Source of the DNA: an uncultured Alteromonadales bacterium
Lineage (GTDB): Bacteria; Pseudomonadota; Gammaproteobacteria; Pseudomonadales; Cellvibrionaceae
Length of the DNA: 39,519 bases
Direction: 5' to 3'
Assembly: GCA_937864365.1 (NCBI GenBank)
Contig: CALMJT010000108.1
Location: 1-39,519, forward strand
In this document: positions 7,786 to 16,465 of the stretch, piece by piece
Layout of the letters: each line of letters starts with the position of its first letter
How positions within the stretch are numbered: position 1 is the first letter of the stretch
Program-made: the position numbers and the translations under genes
The notes under the pieces: generated by a model
Seen by the model: the letters and a program-made list of their open reading frames with translations, nothing else
Database searches by the model: none
Told to the model about the DNA's origin: nothing

Positions 7786-8129
7786 GTTGTCCCTAACGCG
7801 ATTTATGAGTTTTACATTACTTATCTTAAAAAATTGATAGATTTAAGAATAAACAAGGGTTAATTCAGGACGAAGTTTATACGTGGGATTTGGCCAAAAA
7901 ATAGCTTTTTTTAGCTTTGAAATGAGAGTTATTAACTGCTTCACAAATGGAATACGTAAACTACATACTATCGTTTTAAATAGATCATGCGGAGGTAATC
8001 GATGCAGAGTCACTGTGATCGGAAACATTTCAATGTGAAGGTTTTTAGCTGGATCGATTTAGTTGTGTATTACATCTAGTAGAGGTTTGTGATTATTCAC
8101 TTAGGAATTAGTAAAGCAGTGGAGTGGGT
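7786..8129. other. Gene-free divergent region between toxin and phaR
   Basis: This stretch separates the minus-strand toxin from plus-strand phaR. It should hold the toxin promoter, but I cannot pick a convincing one. Short open frames here lack ribosome sites and look like chance. Confidence 0.5.
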
Positions 8130-8182
8130 AGTTGAGTTATTTCAACTCGACTTTTGTCGGATTCGGCTAAAATCGTTATACT
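8130..8182 (+). promoter_or_regulatory. phaR promoter with upstream inverted repeat
   Basis: A -35 box TTGTCG (8154-8159) and a -10 box TATACT (8177-8182) are separated by exactly 17 bases, 31 bases before the phaR start. A perfect 6-bp inverted repeat (AGTTGA/TCAACT, 6-base spacer) lies at 8130-8147 just upstream of the -35 and could be an operator. It does not match the CTGC-N3-GCAG motif seen before the phasin gene. Confidence 0.6.
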
Positions 8183-8212
8183 CTTCTGAATTTGCGACGT
8201 GCGAGACTCTAA

Positions 8213-8656
8213 GTGATTATCATCAAAAAGTACCCAAATCGACGACTGTACGATACCTCTCAAAGCCAATACATCAACTTGGAGTACATCAAGACTTTGG
8301 TGATGCAGCATCATGAGTTTCAAATCATTGATTCTAAAACCGAGGATGATCTCACCAAGAGTATTCTGCTTCAGATCATCTCTGAGCAGGAGTCTAACGA
8401 TCAGCAATCTGTTCTTACAAATCAAGTGCTTAAGCAGTTGATCCGCTTTTACGATTCAGACATGCAGGTGTTTTTGCGCATGTATCTTGAGCAAAGCATG
8501 GCGAATTTCCTAGAGCAACAAGATGCTATGCAAAGTGTTATGCGCAACATCTTAGATACTTCTCCTATTGGAATCTTTGGCCAAATGTTTGAGAAGAATA
8601 TGGATTTTTGGCGAACAATCTCCAAGCACAATGCCGATAAAAACTCTGAGGAATAA
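8213..8656 (+). CDS. phaR: PHA synthesis repressor PhaR
   Basis: The 147-residue protein begins IIIKKYPNRRLYDTSQSQYI, the signature of the PhaR/PhbF N-terminal DNA-binding domain. The accessory PHB-binding domains follow (residues about 65-135). PhaR binds both DNA and PHB granules and represses phasin and sometimes synthase genes until polymer appears. The start is GTG with only a weak ribosome site, but upstream sequence does not offer a better one, and the family N-terminus begins right here. It has its own promoter at 8154-8182 and lies upstream of the phasin gene, which carries a fitting operator. The gene is separated from phaC by the toxin cassette. Confidence 0.93.
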   Translation: MIIIKKYPNRRLYDTSQSQYINLEYIKTLVMQHHEFQIIDSKTEDDLTKSILLQIISEQESNDQQSVLTNQVLKQLIRFYDSDMQVFLRMYLEQSMANFLEQQDAMQSVMRNILDTSPIGIFGQMFEKNMDFWRTISKHNADKNSEE

Positions 8657-8688
8657 GAGTTTTCTCTCTTATTTAAAATCTGTAAGTC

Positions 8689-8713
8689 CTTTTTGCTGCA
8701 AAGCAGCAAAAAG
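8689..8713. promoter_or_regulatory. Probable PhaR operator (palindrome with CTGC-N3-GCAG core)
   Basis: Two perfect 11-bp arms (CTTTTTGCTGC and its complement) are separated by AAA. The core CTGCAAAGCAG fits the TGC-rich CTGC-N3/4-GCAG sites reported for PhaR in Paracoccus and Rhodobacter. It ends four bases before the -35 box of the phasin promoter. A second GCTGCAGC palindrome at 8765-8772 lies just after the predicted transcription start. Confidence 0.7.
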
Positions 8714-8716
8714 TGG

Positions 8717-8745
8717 TTGACCTAAAAATACGTTCCTCCTATTAT
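8717..8745 (+). promoter_or_regulatory. Phasin gene promoter
   Basis: TTGACC (8717-8722) and TATTAT (8740-8745) lie with a 17-base spacer, each matching five of six sigma70 consensus bases. The predicted start near 8752 gives a leader of about 110 bases that contains the imperfect direct repeat GCGTTTAGCA (8811-8820 and 8827-8836). Confidence 0.7.
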
Positions 8746-8860
8746 CATCACAGTTTTATTGTGCGCTGCAGCATCAAGGCGCGGCATTACAAAAATGTTA
8801 TGCATTGAAAGCGTTTAGCAATAATGGCGTTTAGCATCTAATAGGTACCAGGAGAAACTC

Positions 8861-9289
8861 ATGTTTGATAAAATTGTAGAACAAGCGCAGACAGCTTCTA
8901 AACCATTCAGTGAAATGATGACTATCAATGCTGAGGTTTTAGAAAAATTTGCTGAAAAGCAAACTTCACTTCTAACCGGTGTAATGAATGACAGCATCGA
9001 GTACGCGAAAGATCTTGCGTCTCAAAAAGATTTGGCTGGTATTTATGAAACACAAAAATCTTACGCTGAAGGTCTTCAAGAAAAAATGATGACCAGCGCA
9101 AAAGAAACCTACGCTCTGATGACTGATACTTCTGAAAAAATGTCAGAACTCTTTAATGGAGCATTTTCAGAAATAAAAAAGTTTGAAGCGGCAGTAACAA
9201 CGCCGCAAGCTGCAAAATCTGCTCCTCGTGCAAAAGCTCCAGCGAAAGCTAAGGCTCCAGCACCTAAGGATGAAGAAGCTGCTAGCTAA
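8861..9289 (+). CDS. phaP: Phasin family protein (PHB granule coat)
   Basis: The 142-residue protein is a phasin: an amphipathic helical body (residues 1-110, with the pattern EQAQTASKPFSEMMTINAEVLEKFAEKQ) and a short Ala/Lys/Pro tail (APAKAKAPAP) like those of other phasins. Phasins coat PHB granules and control their size and number. The ATG has an AGGAG site 8 bases upstream. The leader carries the predicted PhaR operator and promoter, which fits the known PhaR-phasin circuit. No signal peptide is present. Confidence 0.92.
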   Translation: MFDKIVEQAQTASKPFSEMMTINAEVLEKFAEKQTSLLTGVMNDSIEYAKDLASQKDLAGIYETQKSYAEGLQEKMMTSAKETYALMTDTSEKMSELFNGAFSEIKKFEAAVTTPQAAKSAPRAKAPAKAKAPAPKDEEAAS

Positions 9290-9328
9290 ATAAAAACTCC
9301 CTTGGGTAATTTTTTACCCGAGGGAGTT
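9288..9328 (-). terminator. Hairpin with T-tract on the minus strand
   Basis: The arms AACTCCC-TGGGTA and TACCC-AGGGAGTT form a strong stem just past the phasin stop. The run of T bases needed for termination lies on the minus-strand side (TTTTTATTTA). The plus-strand side has GAAATAAAA instead. It therefore looks like a terminator for leftward transcription, although a weak role for the phasin mRNA cannot be excluded. Confidence 0.6.
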
Positions 9329-9876
9329 GAAATAAAAATTCTTATTAGGTTTAGAAGTTTTATTAAATAAAGTGTTTTAATGCGAAAGGTTTTTTTAAGT
9401 GTTAAGACGATTTATTTAATAGTATTTGAATTGTTTAATAAAATTTAGTAAAAAATTTTAGTTTTTTTTGTTGATGTTTATTAAAATAATAAAATAATTG
9501 TTACCACAAGCTGCTCATCAAAATATGTAACCGTATAAAAGATGCTTTAGAGTTTTCTAGATGTATCGTTTAACGAGTTTAAACCTCTAAAGAATTGCAT
9601 GTACCAAAAATATGCTGATATTGATGCAGGGAATCATCAAGGTTTTCGCAGGCTGCGCTCGTAATATTTTTCTTTTAGTTGAATGTTATGTCAGTAAGTT
9701 AAAGAAAATTTTCCGAGATTTAATATTCTAGATTTGTGAGATTTATTTAAAGGCTTTAATTGATGAAAATACTTAAAGCCTTCGATAGAAAATTTTAGAT
9801 ATCTGATTTGACGTTAAGCTATTAAAGTAAAGTTGAGATTTGATATCCATCGTCTTGTTGTAGCGCTTGTAGTTGT
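9329..9876. other. AT-rich gene-free stretch between crossed terminators
   Basis: No convincing coding frame is seen on either strand. The first 170 bases are very AT-rich, with T and A runs. A 9-bp inverted repeat (AAGGCTTTA/TAAAGCCTT) lies near 9750-9782. The region is bounded by a leftward terminator on the left and a rightward one on the right, so both strands may be transcribed across it, or it may hide a small RNA. Confidence 0.5.
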
Positions 9877-9903
9877 GCCCGGGTATTCCCCGGGCTTTTT
9901 TTT
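9877..9903 (+). terminator. Strong rho-independent terminator on the plus strand
   Basis: A perfect 7-bp GC stem (GCCCGGG/CCCGGGC) with a 5-base loop is followed by eight T bases. No plus-strand gene lies within 580 bases upstream of it, and the minus-strand FAH gene ends at 9906. On the minus strand there is no T tract after the hairpin. Confidence 0.85.
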
Positions 9904-9905
9904 AT

Positions 9906-10592
9906 TTATTCGACGTGTGTCACAAGTACCGATAACTTATCAATTTTAGCTTCTAGCTTATCGCCGCGCTCTAGTGCGCCAACTCCGGCTGGTGTACCTG
10001 TAAAAATTAAATCACCGGGTTGCAGTGAAAAATATTCCGAGAGTTTAGAAATGATTTCTGGAATTCGCCAAATCATTTGATTTAAATTTCCAGATTGTTT
10101 TAACTCTTGGTTAATTTTTAAGGTAATTAATCCTTCGTTGAGATGTCCGCAATCTTTATGTGAGGTTATTGCGCCAACCACGGCAGAATGATCAAACGCT
10201 TTTGCTGTACACCAAGGGTGTCCTTTTTCTTTGGCAGATTTTTGCAGGTCGCGTCGAGTCAGGTCTAAACCAACAGCGTAACCGAAAATCATTGCGGTTG
10301 CGGCGTCAACTGAAACATTCGTGCCGCCACGCTCAAGAGCAACTACTAGTTCCACTTCATGATGCAGTTCTTCGGTCTTGCTGGGATATTTTATAGGGTG
10401 ATTGGGTGGAACCACAGCATCAGCAGGTTTGGTGAAAAAAAAGGGTGGTTCTTTGTTTGGGTCGGCACCCATTTCGATGGCGTGGTCGGAATAGTTTCGA
10501 CCAACACAGTAAATACGTCTTACGGGAAAGCGATGGTCGCTGCCCACTACAGGTAGGGTTGATGGCTCTGTAGCCGGAAATACCATGGTCAT
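9906..10592 (-). CDS. Fumarylacetoacetate hydrolase (FAH) family protein
   Basis: This 228-residue protein is a short FAH-fold hydrolase/isomerase. Visible features are the N-terminal IYCVGRNYSDHA motif, the metal-binding acidic set ELHHEVELV with the later VGLDLTRRD, and the C-terminal DLIFTGTPAGVG motif. Closest in pattern are fumarylpyruvate hydrolases (NagK type), but related members cleave acylpyruvates or decarboxylate oxaloacetate, so the substrate is open. It is cytoplasmic. It follows dusC in the same direction after a 319-base gap, so a shared transcript is uncertain. Confidence 0.85.
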   Translation of the reverse strand: MTMVFPATEPSTLPVVGSDHRFPVRRIYCVGRNYSDHAIEMGADPNKEPPFFFTKPADAVVPPNHPIKYPSKTEELHHEVELVVALERGGTNVSVDAATAMIFGYAVGLDLTRRDLQKSAKEKGHPWCTAKAFDHSAVVGAITSHKDCGHLNEGLITLKINQELKQSGNLNQMIWRIPEIISKLSEYFSLQPGDLIFTGTPAGVGALERGDKLEAKIDKLSVLVTHVE

Positions 10593-10911
10593 AGCGGGTA
10601 CCTGTTGAGTTGTAGTTAAAGTAAAAGGCGTGTATTAATTATCTCTATTATTACATATTGATATTATTGGTTTTATTTTTATGTAAAACACTCTTTAAAA
10701 CTGAATTGGTTTAGATTTAACCAATCTTTGAGGGCGCAATTATAATGTATAAAGATTTATATTTAAATTGCAAATATATGCCCTTAAAAGGCTAATTTTA
10801 TAATAGAAAACATCTGGTTTATTGTGTTCTGTGATGTTTTTTTGTTTCGTGGTTTTTATTTTTTAACGCAGTAAATTCTAATTCAGTAATTTTGTGGCTA
10901 ATCAGAGGCTT
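10593..10911. other. AT-rich spacer between dusC and the FAH gene
   Basis: No gene is seen. A single half-site resembling the inverted-repeat end (core TAATCAGAG) lies at about 10898-10906, next to the dusC stop. It has no partner arm, so it may be a decayed relic or chance. Confidence 0.4.
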
Positions 10912-11922
10912 CTAGATTGTTGCATCAATTTTATTGTTGTTTATTTCTATTCGTAATCGGTTATGAATAAAGTCGAAGTCTCTACTGCGTTTTATATCTT
11001 CCATAAGTACATGAGCTTCTGGATAGGTTAATTTTAAATACGATAACCATTGTTTTAGTCGGTTACCTAAAAATTTATTGGGATGAGTATAGGTTGTTTG
11101 CAAAAAATACCTTAATACATAGTGTGCAACTTTACACCAAGGCATTGCTTCGATAGGTTCACCATTTAGGGCGCATTTTATTTGCAGTGCGAGGTCCGGT
11201 TTGGCAAGTAAGCCGCGGCCTATCATTACATCAACACAACCACTTTGATCACGCGCCTTAAAATAGTCGTCAACCGTCCAAATTTCGCCGTTAATGATGA
11301 CATTAATAGAAAGTTGTTCCTGAATTGCCTTAACGTAGCTCCAATAGGCAGGCGGTTTATACCCATCGACTTTACTGCGTGCGTGTACAACCAGTTCTTC
11401 GGCGCCGGCGCTTTCTAAGGCTTGTGCGTTTTCTAAAAAGCCAATTTTTTCTTCATAACCTAAGCGCATCTTCGCAGAAAGTTTAACGCCTTGGGGTAGA
11501 GATTGTTTGGTAGTGCTGACAATTTTAAATAAGGTGTCAGTCTTTTTTAGAAGAATTGCTCCGCCTTCACTTTTGTTGACTGTTTTGGCGGGGCAACCAA
11601 AATTTAAGTCGATGGTTTTAGCACCTATTTTACTTGCTTTAACCGCGTTTAAGGCGATTGCCTCGGGATTGCTGCCAAGTAACTGCACAGACACTGGAAC
11701 CCTGTGTTCGGTCTCACAATCACTAAGAATCTCTGGGAAGTGTTTGAGAAAAACTCGTGACGGGAGAGCGTGATTGGTTACACGAATAAATTCGGTAACG
11801 CAGCCATCGATGCCGCCAATTTCCGTCAGTATTTTTCGCATATGAAAGTCAACGACACCTTCCATCGGTGCTAATAGGACTTTTGGCGATCGAGATTTTT
11901 TGTTGGCGAGATTGTTTAGCAA
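10912..11922 (-). CDS. dusC: tRNA-dihydrouridine(16) synthase DusC
   Basis: The 336-residue flavoprotein reduces uridine in the tRNA D-loop. It has the FMN-barrel start VLLAPMEGVVDF, the active-site motif LNFGCPAKTVNKSEGGAILL with the catalytic Cys, and the MIGRGLLAKPDLALQIK segment. The VVDFHMRKIL and ITEIGGIDGCVTEFIRV regions are typical of the DusC branch rather than DusA or DusB. The length is slightly above the usual 310-320 because of the N-terminal LNNLANKKSRS extension. The gene stands alone, divergent from the oad operon. Confidence 0.93.
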   Translation of the reverse strand: MLNNLANKKSRSPKVLLAPMEGVVDFHMRKILTEIGGIDGCVTEFIRVTNHALPSRVFLKHFPEILSDCETEHRVPVSVQLLGSNPEAIALNAVKASKIGAKTIDLNFGCPAKTVNKSEGGAILLKKTDTLFKIVSTTKQSLPQGVKLSAKMRLGYEEKIGFLENAQALESAGAEELVVHARSKVDGYKPPAYWSYVKAIQEQLSINVIINGEIWTVDDYFKARDQSGCVDVMIGRGLLAKPDLALQIKCALNGEPIEAMPWCKVAHYVLRYFLQTTYTHPNKFLGNRLKQWLSYLKLTYPEAHVLMEDIKRSRDFDFIHNRLRIEINNNKIDATI

Positions 11923-12302
11923 GTACGTAACTCTGTGACAATGTGAATGTGATCAGTGCGCTTAATGATTTTGGATGGCGAATTGTAATCGAATTAGATT
12001 CTATAGCCTCTTTATTTAAGGGTTTGAAATTCGACGAGGTTGAATAGCAAGCTCTAGGAGAGATTTTTTCTTTTTGTGCGTAATTAGGGATTATTTAACG
12101 AATTTGGAAACATTTAGTTTCTTTTTCTTTGCTATTCGGTGAATTTATAAGCTGTTTATGTTTCATAAACTTTGTAGTTACAAATAGAGTTAACTACAGA
12201 TGTCTTGTATTACGCTTCTATGAAGAATTGTACTAATTTCAGGCTGTGTATGTAACTCTTTGATCTATAAGAATAATTTATTTTTCAGTTTTGGATAATG
12301 GG
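11923..12302. other. Gene-free region upstream of the oad operon leader
   Basis: No supported coding frame is present. The region separates divergent dusC and oadG and should contain both promoters, but I could not assign boxes with good spacing. Confidence 0.4.
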
Positions 12303-12339
12303 TTTGTAGTTCTGGGGCAAACTTGCCTACAAATTTTTT
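12303..12339 (+). terminator. Terminator-like hairpin in the oad leader
   Basis: An outer stem TTTGTA/TACAAA encloses an inner stem GGCAA/TTGCC with a two-base loop, with a bulge on the left side, followed by six T bases. It is oriented with the oad operon but lies 180 bases upstream of oadG and has no plus-strand gene before it. Confidence 0.55.
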
Positions 12340-12411
12340 CGTCGCTACATTGACTGAACACTTTCGATGCTCTAACTCTTTGTAATTGAAACAAATTTTA
12401 CGGGGCTTTTT

Positions 12412-12430
12412 ACTCCTGCGGGAGTCTTTT
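12412..12430 (+). terminator. Second short hairpin in the oad leader
   Basis: A 5-bp stem ACTCC/GGAGT with a TGCG loop is followed by CTTTTG. It is a weak terminator-like or attenuator-like hairpin about 90 bases before oadG. Confidence 0.35.
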
Positions 12431-12518
12431 GCTTGTCTGAAAAACGATTGTTTTATTAATAATTTCAACGAGTTCCGAGTGTTTCCTTTAGTTGATTAAG
12501 CAGGTCGGTATAGATCTT

Positions 12519-12761
12519 ATGGCTGATTCGATATTACAACAGGGTTTCGACTTAATGTTGTTCGGTATGGGAACAGTGATGGTGTTTTTGGCGTTACTGG
12601 TGGTTGCGATGAATGTAATGTCATCGGTGATAGCCAAATTCCAGCCATCGCCCGTGGTTACCGAAAAACAACTTTCAACAGAAGTTTCTGCTTCTGCCAC
12701 TGTCGACCCTCATCTATTTAAAGTTATTCAAGCGGCACTAGATCAGCATCGTAAGCGCTGA
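12519..12761 (+). CDS. oadG: Oxaloacetate decarboxylase gamma subunit (Na+ pump)
   Basis: This 80-residue membrane protein has one N-terminal helix (DLMLFGMGTVMVFLALLVVAM) and a cytoplasmic tail. That is typical of OadG, which anchors the alpha subunit to the membrane beta subunit. A TTG start at 12492 would add nine residues, but ATG 12519 (MADSILQQGFDLM) agrees better with the family. Order oadG-oadA-oadB is the standard one, with 40 bases to oadA. Confidence 0.88.
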   Translation: MADSILQQGFDLMLFGMGTVMVFLALLVVAMNVMSSVIAKFQPSPVVTEKQLSTEVSASATVDPHLFKVIQAALDQHRKR

Positions 12762-12801
12762 TTGCCTCGATTGTTTGAATACTTAAGCTCAGAGAAACAT
12801 T

Positions 12802-14586
12802 ATGGCTAACGAAAATAAACCTCTAGGAATTACCGACGTAGTTTTGCGTGATGCGCATCAATCGTTATTTGCAACGCGTATGCGTTTAGATGACATGCTA
12901 CCCATTGCCGAGAAACTCGACCAAGTAGGATTTTGGTCTTTAGAGACCTGGGGTGGCGCGACCTTTGATGCGTGTATTCGATATTTGGGCGAAGACCCTT
13001 GGGATCGAATTCGTCAGCTGAAAAAAGCTATGCCTAAAACTCCCATGCAGATGCTATTTCGTGGTCAAAATATTTTGGGTTATCGCCATTACGCCGACGA
13101 TGTTGTAACCAAGTTTGTTGAGCGTTGCGCAGTGAATGGAGTAGATGTATTCCGTGTTTTCGACGCAATGAACGACATGCGCAACTTAGAGACTGCTCTT
13201 AAAGCCGTTAAGGATGTTGGTAAGCACGCTCAAGGTACTATTTCGTTCACGCTAAGCCCTGTTCACAATCTAGAAATGTGGGTTGATATGGGCAAGCGTA
13301 TTGAAGATACCGGTGCCGATTCGATCGCCATTAAAGACATGGCGGGCCTCTTAAAACCTTATTATGGTTATGAGTTGGTTAAGCGCTTGAAGGAATCTTG
13401 CTCGATTCCAATCCATATGCAATGCCACGCGACAACTGGTTTATCAACCGCTACTGCATTGAAATGTATCGAAGCAGGTATCGATAATATTGATACCGCC
13501 ATTTCTTCTATGTCGATGACTTATGGACACAGTCCAACCGAATCCGTTGTGGCCATTCTTGAAGGAACCGAGCGCGATACCGGCTTAGATTTGAATTTAC
13601 TCGAAGAAATTGCAGCGTATTTCCGCGAGGTTCGTAAAAAATACGCGAAATTTGAAGGTTCGCTTCGTGGTGTAGATTCACGAATTTTAACGGCGCAGGT
13701 TCCTGGTGGCATGCTCACCAACATGGAAAACCAACTCCGTGACCAGGGTGCGACCGATAAATTTGATGCGGTTTTAGAAGAGATCCCTAGAGTTCGTGAA
13801 GATCTCGGTTTTATTCCTTTGGTAACTCCAACCTCTCAAATCGTGGGTACTCAAGCGGTACTGAACGTGTTGACTGGTGAACGTTACAAATCGATCTCTA
13901 AAGAAACTCAGGGCGTGCTCAAAGGTGAATATGGTGCAACTCCAGCACCCGTAAATGCCGAGCTACAAGCTCGCGTGTTGGATGGTGCCGAAGCAATTAC
14001 TTGCCGTCCGGCAGATTTACTTGAGCCTGAAATGGACAAGTTAAAAACCGAGTTACTAGAGCTTGCCGCTGAAAAGGGCATTGCGTTGACCAAAGGCGAA
14101 GGTCAGATCGACGATGTTTTGACCTACGCCTTGTTTCCGCAAGTTGGTCTTAAATTCCTTGAAAATCGTGATAATCCTTCTGCTTTTGAGCCTAAGCCGG
14201 GTGTGCATGAGCCTGTTAAAAATGAAGCTGGCGAAGAGATTTACACCGTCACCGTTGACGGTAAGAGCTACACCGTTGCCGTTGCTGAAGGTGGTGATAT
14301 TTCGTCATTGGCGCCGATTGGTGGTGCTGTAGTGCCTTCGGCATCCGCGGCAACTCCGGCACCTGTAAGCGGTGGTGAGCCAGTAGCAGCGCCTCTGGCG
14401 GGTAACATTGTTAAGATTGTTGTGAAACCCGGCCAAGCCGTTGCTGCGGGCGAGGTGCTTATAATTTTGGAAGCCATGAAGATGGAGACCAATATTTCTG
14501 CGCCAAAAGCCGGTACGGTTACAACTATTGATGTTAAGGCGGGTGATTCGGTTGCTGTTGGCGACTGTTTACTCAGCCTCGCCTAA
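12802..14586 (+). CDS. oadA: Oxaloacetate decarboxylase alpha subunit (biotin carboxyltransferase)
   Basis: The 594-residue protein transfers the carboxyl group of oxaloacetate to biotin. It starts with the carboxyltransferase barrel ([20 protein letters not shown], then the MQCHATTG metal-binding region) and continues into the conserved carboxylase domain. A Pro/Ala-rich hinge (about 505-530) leads to a C-terminal biotinyl domain with EAMKMET, the biotin-bearing Lys at about residue 560. It sits between oadG and oadB, 14 bases from oadB. Pyruvate carboxylase subunit B shares this layout, but the membrane subunits settle the call. Confidence 0.95.
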   Translation: MANENKPLGITDVVLRDAHQSLFATRMRLDDMLPIAEKLDQVGFWSLETWGGATFDACIRYLGEDPWDRIRQLKKAMPKTPMQMLFRGQNILGYRHYADDVVTKFVERCAVNGVDVFRVFDAMNDMRNLETALKAVKDVGKHAQGTISFTLSPVHNLEMWVDMGKRIEDTGADSIAIKDMAGLLKPYYGYELVKRLKESCSIPIHMQCHATTGLSTATALKCIEAGIDNIDTAISSMSMTYGHSPTESVVAILEGTERDTGLDLNLLEEIAAYFREVRKKYAKFEGSLRGVDSRILTAQVPGGMLTNMENQLRDQGATDKFDAVLEEIPRVREDLGFIPLVTPTSQIVGTQAVLNVLTGERYKSISKETQGVLKGEYGATPAPVNAELQARVLDGAEAITCRPADLLEPEMDKLKTELLELAAEKGIALTKGEGQIDDVLTYALFPQVGLKFLENRDNPSAFEPKPGVHEPVKNEAGEEIYTVTVDGKSYTVAVAEGGDISSLAPIGGAVVPSASAATPAPVSGGEPVAAPLAGNIVKIVVKPGQAVAAGEVLIILEAMKMETNISAPKAGTVTTIDVKAGDSVAVGDCLLSLA

Positions 14587-14600
14587 ACCGGAGGTTACAC

Positions 14601-15917
14601 GTGGAAAGTATGCTAGCCCTATGGCAAGACTCCGGTTTGTACAACATGACCGGCGGCCAGATCATTATGATCTTGGTTGGAATGCTGTTGTTGTATCTCG
14701 CTATTCAGAAAAATTTTGAACCACTACTGCTGATTCCAATCGGTTTTGGTGGAATCTTAGCCAATATTCCTGGGGCTGACTTGGCGCTCTCGGCTGCCGA
14801 GGCTGCCATTGCCAGTGGTGATCCTGAAGTTTTAAAAGCCATGGCTCAGGCTTTAGGTGTTGAGCAATGGCAAAATCTTAAACTATTAAAAGCGGCTTAC
14901 GGGAATTCTACCGCCGAAATTCACTTGGCGGCCGTGCAAACGGCGGAGAACTTTGGTTTCACCAACGGCATGTTGTATAACTTTTACTCGGTTGCTATTG
15001 CGTCTGGTGTTGCGCCCCTAGTAATTTTTATGGGTGTTGGTGCAATGACGGATTTCGGCCCGTTATTGGCGAATCCTAAAACATTGTTTTTGGGTGCTGC
15101 CGCTCAGTTTGGGATTTTTGCCACAGTGCTTGGTGCTGTGGGCTTAAACGCCGCCGGTCTAATGGATTTTTCCATCGCAGATGCTGCGGCCATTGGTATT
15201 ATTGGTGGCGCGGATGGCCCAACCGCGATCTATGTTGCGTCTTTGCTGGCTCCAGATTTACTGGGGGCGATTGCTGTGGCTGCCTATTCCTACATGGCTT
15301 TGGTACCAATGATTCAGCCGCCGATCATGCGTGCGTTAACCACGCAATCGGAACGCGAAATTGTTATGAGTCAGCTGCGCGAAGTATCTAAGGCTGAAAA
15401 GATCATCTTCCCAATTGTGATTTTGATTTTGGTCGCATTGTTCCTGCCATCAGCGGCGCCACTGCTAGGTATGTTCTGCTTCGGTAATCTTATGAAAGAA
15501 TGTGGGGTTGTTAATCGCTTGAGCGATACTGCTCAGAATGCGTTGATCAATATCACCACTATTTTCTTGGGTCTTTCGGTCGGCTCTAAGCTAGCGGCTG
15601 ACAAGTTCTTAGATCCTAAAACCTTGGGTATTTTGGCGTTAGGTATTGTGGCCTTTGGTATTGGCACCGCAATGGGTGTTTTGATGGCTAAATTTATGAA
15701 TCAATTTAGCAAGCATAAGATAAACCCGTTGATTGGTTCTGCCGGTGTGTCTGCCGTACCCATGGCTGCTCGTGTGTCCAACAAGATTGGTCTTGAGTCT
15801 AACCCACACAACTTTTTGCTTATGCATGCCATGGGGCCAAACGTTGCGGGTGTTATTGGTTCTGCGGTTGCCGCTGGTGTGATGATATCCATGGTGCAGA
15901 GCTTTTTAGGTTCTTAA
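14601..15917 (+). CDS. oadB: Oxaloacetate decarboxylase beta subunit (Na+-translocating)
   Basis: The 438-residue, very hydrophobic protein decarboxylates carboxybiotin and pumps Na+ across the inner membrane. It has about nine to eleven membrane segments and the hallmark [21 protein letters not shown], with the Asp that binds Na+, followed by [16 protein letters not shown]. The start is GTG at 14601 with a strong GGAGG site 9 bases upstream. An ATG would lie inside the family N-terminus. It is the last gene of the operon and is followed by a terminator. Confidence 0.95.
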   Translation: MESMLALWQDSGLYNMTGGQIIMILVGMLLLYLAIQKNFEPLLLIPIGFGGILANIPGADLALSAAEAAIASGDPEVLKAMAQALGVEQWQNLKLLKAAYGNSTAEIHLAAVQTAENFGFTNGMLYNFYSVAIASGVAPLVIFMGVGAMTDFGPLLANPKTLFLGAAAQFGIFATVLGAVGLNAAGLMDFSIADAAAIGIIGGADGPTAIYVASLLAPDLLGAIAVAAYSYMALVPMIQPPIMRALTTQSEREIVMSQLREVSKAEKIIFPIVILILVALFLPSAAPLLGMFCFGNLMKECGVVNRLSDTAQNALINITTIFLGLSVGSKLAADKFLDPKTLGILALGIVAFGIGTAMGVLMAKFMNQFSKHKINPLIGSAGVSAVPMAARVSNKIGLESNPHNFLLMHAMGPNVAGVIGSAVAAGVMISMVQSFLGS

Positions 15918-15960
15918 TTAACACATTTAGTACTATTCTAAAAAGAGTACTGTTCTAAAG

Positions 15961-15992
15961 AGCCTACTGCGGTTGCGTGGTAGGCTTTTTTG
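15961..15992 (+). terminator. Terminator of the oadGAB operon
   Basis: A 7-bp stem AGCCTAC/GTAGGCT with a 12-base loop runs into six T bases, 44 bases after the oadB stop. A smaller AGTAC/GTACT hairpin lies just before it. Confidence 0.8.
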
Positions 15993-16020
15993 TTGGTGGT
16001 TTATAAGTTGATTTTTGATT

Positions 16021-16341
16021 ATGTATAAAATCATTGTTTATGTTCCCGGCGAGTCCAAAGAAACCGTCAAATCGGCATTATTTGATGCGGGGGCTGGAAG
16101 AATTGGCGATTACGCCTGTTGCTGTTGGGAGGTGTTAGGTCAGGGGCAGTTTTTGCCTTTGCCAAATAGCCAACCATACTTAGGGCAAGAAGGCGAATTG
16201 GAGCGAGTGCCGGAGTTTCGATTAGAGCTGGTTTGCGAGGCGGCGCTGATTAAAACGGCAGTGTTAAAAATGATCGAGGCTCATCCCTATGAAGAGCCCG
16301 CTTATCAAGTGCTGCCGTTTTTAACGCTTGCGGACCTTTAG
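16021..16341 (+). CDS. NIF3/YqfO-like small protein
   Basis: The 106-residue protein matches the stand-alone domain of NIF3-like (YqfO insert, CutA/PII-like fold) proteins common in gammaproteobacteria. It begins MYKIIVYVPGESKETVKSALFDAGAGRIGDY, has a CCCW segment, and ends with the HPYEEPAYQVLP motif. The function of this domain is not settled; metal binding has been proposed for the fold. A TTG two codons earlier is also possible, but the ATG at 16021 is preferred. Confidence 0.8.
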   Translation: MYKIIVYVPGESKETVKSALFDAGAGRIGDYACCCWEVLGQGQFLPLPNSQPYLGQEGELERVPEFRLELVCEAALIKTAVLKMIEAHPYEEPAYQVLPFLTLADL

Positions 16342-16465
16342 TCCAATTATTGTTGCTAACCCGTTCCTGAATAATTGCTTGCTGATGTGTCGATTGAGCT
16401 AATAAATAACTCGTGCTTAAGGGCCGTCTATTTCACGTCGATTAAAGTGACTATTTGCAAAGGAA

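Noticed and set aside
7843-8028. 61-codon minus-strand ORF before the toxin gene
   Set aside because: No ribosome site and no recognisable domain; likely a chance frame in a regulatory region.
10889-10912. Half inverted-repeat end beside dusC
   Set aside because: Single weak arm with no partner; not enough to call a copy.
12265-12468. 67-codon minus-strand ORF in the oad upstream region
   Set aside because: It overlaps both oad leader hairpins, has no family resemblance and is Lys/Arg-rich in a way common for chance AT-rich frames.
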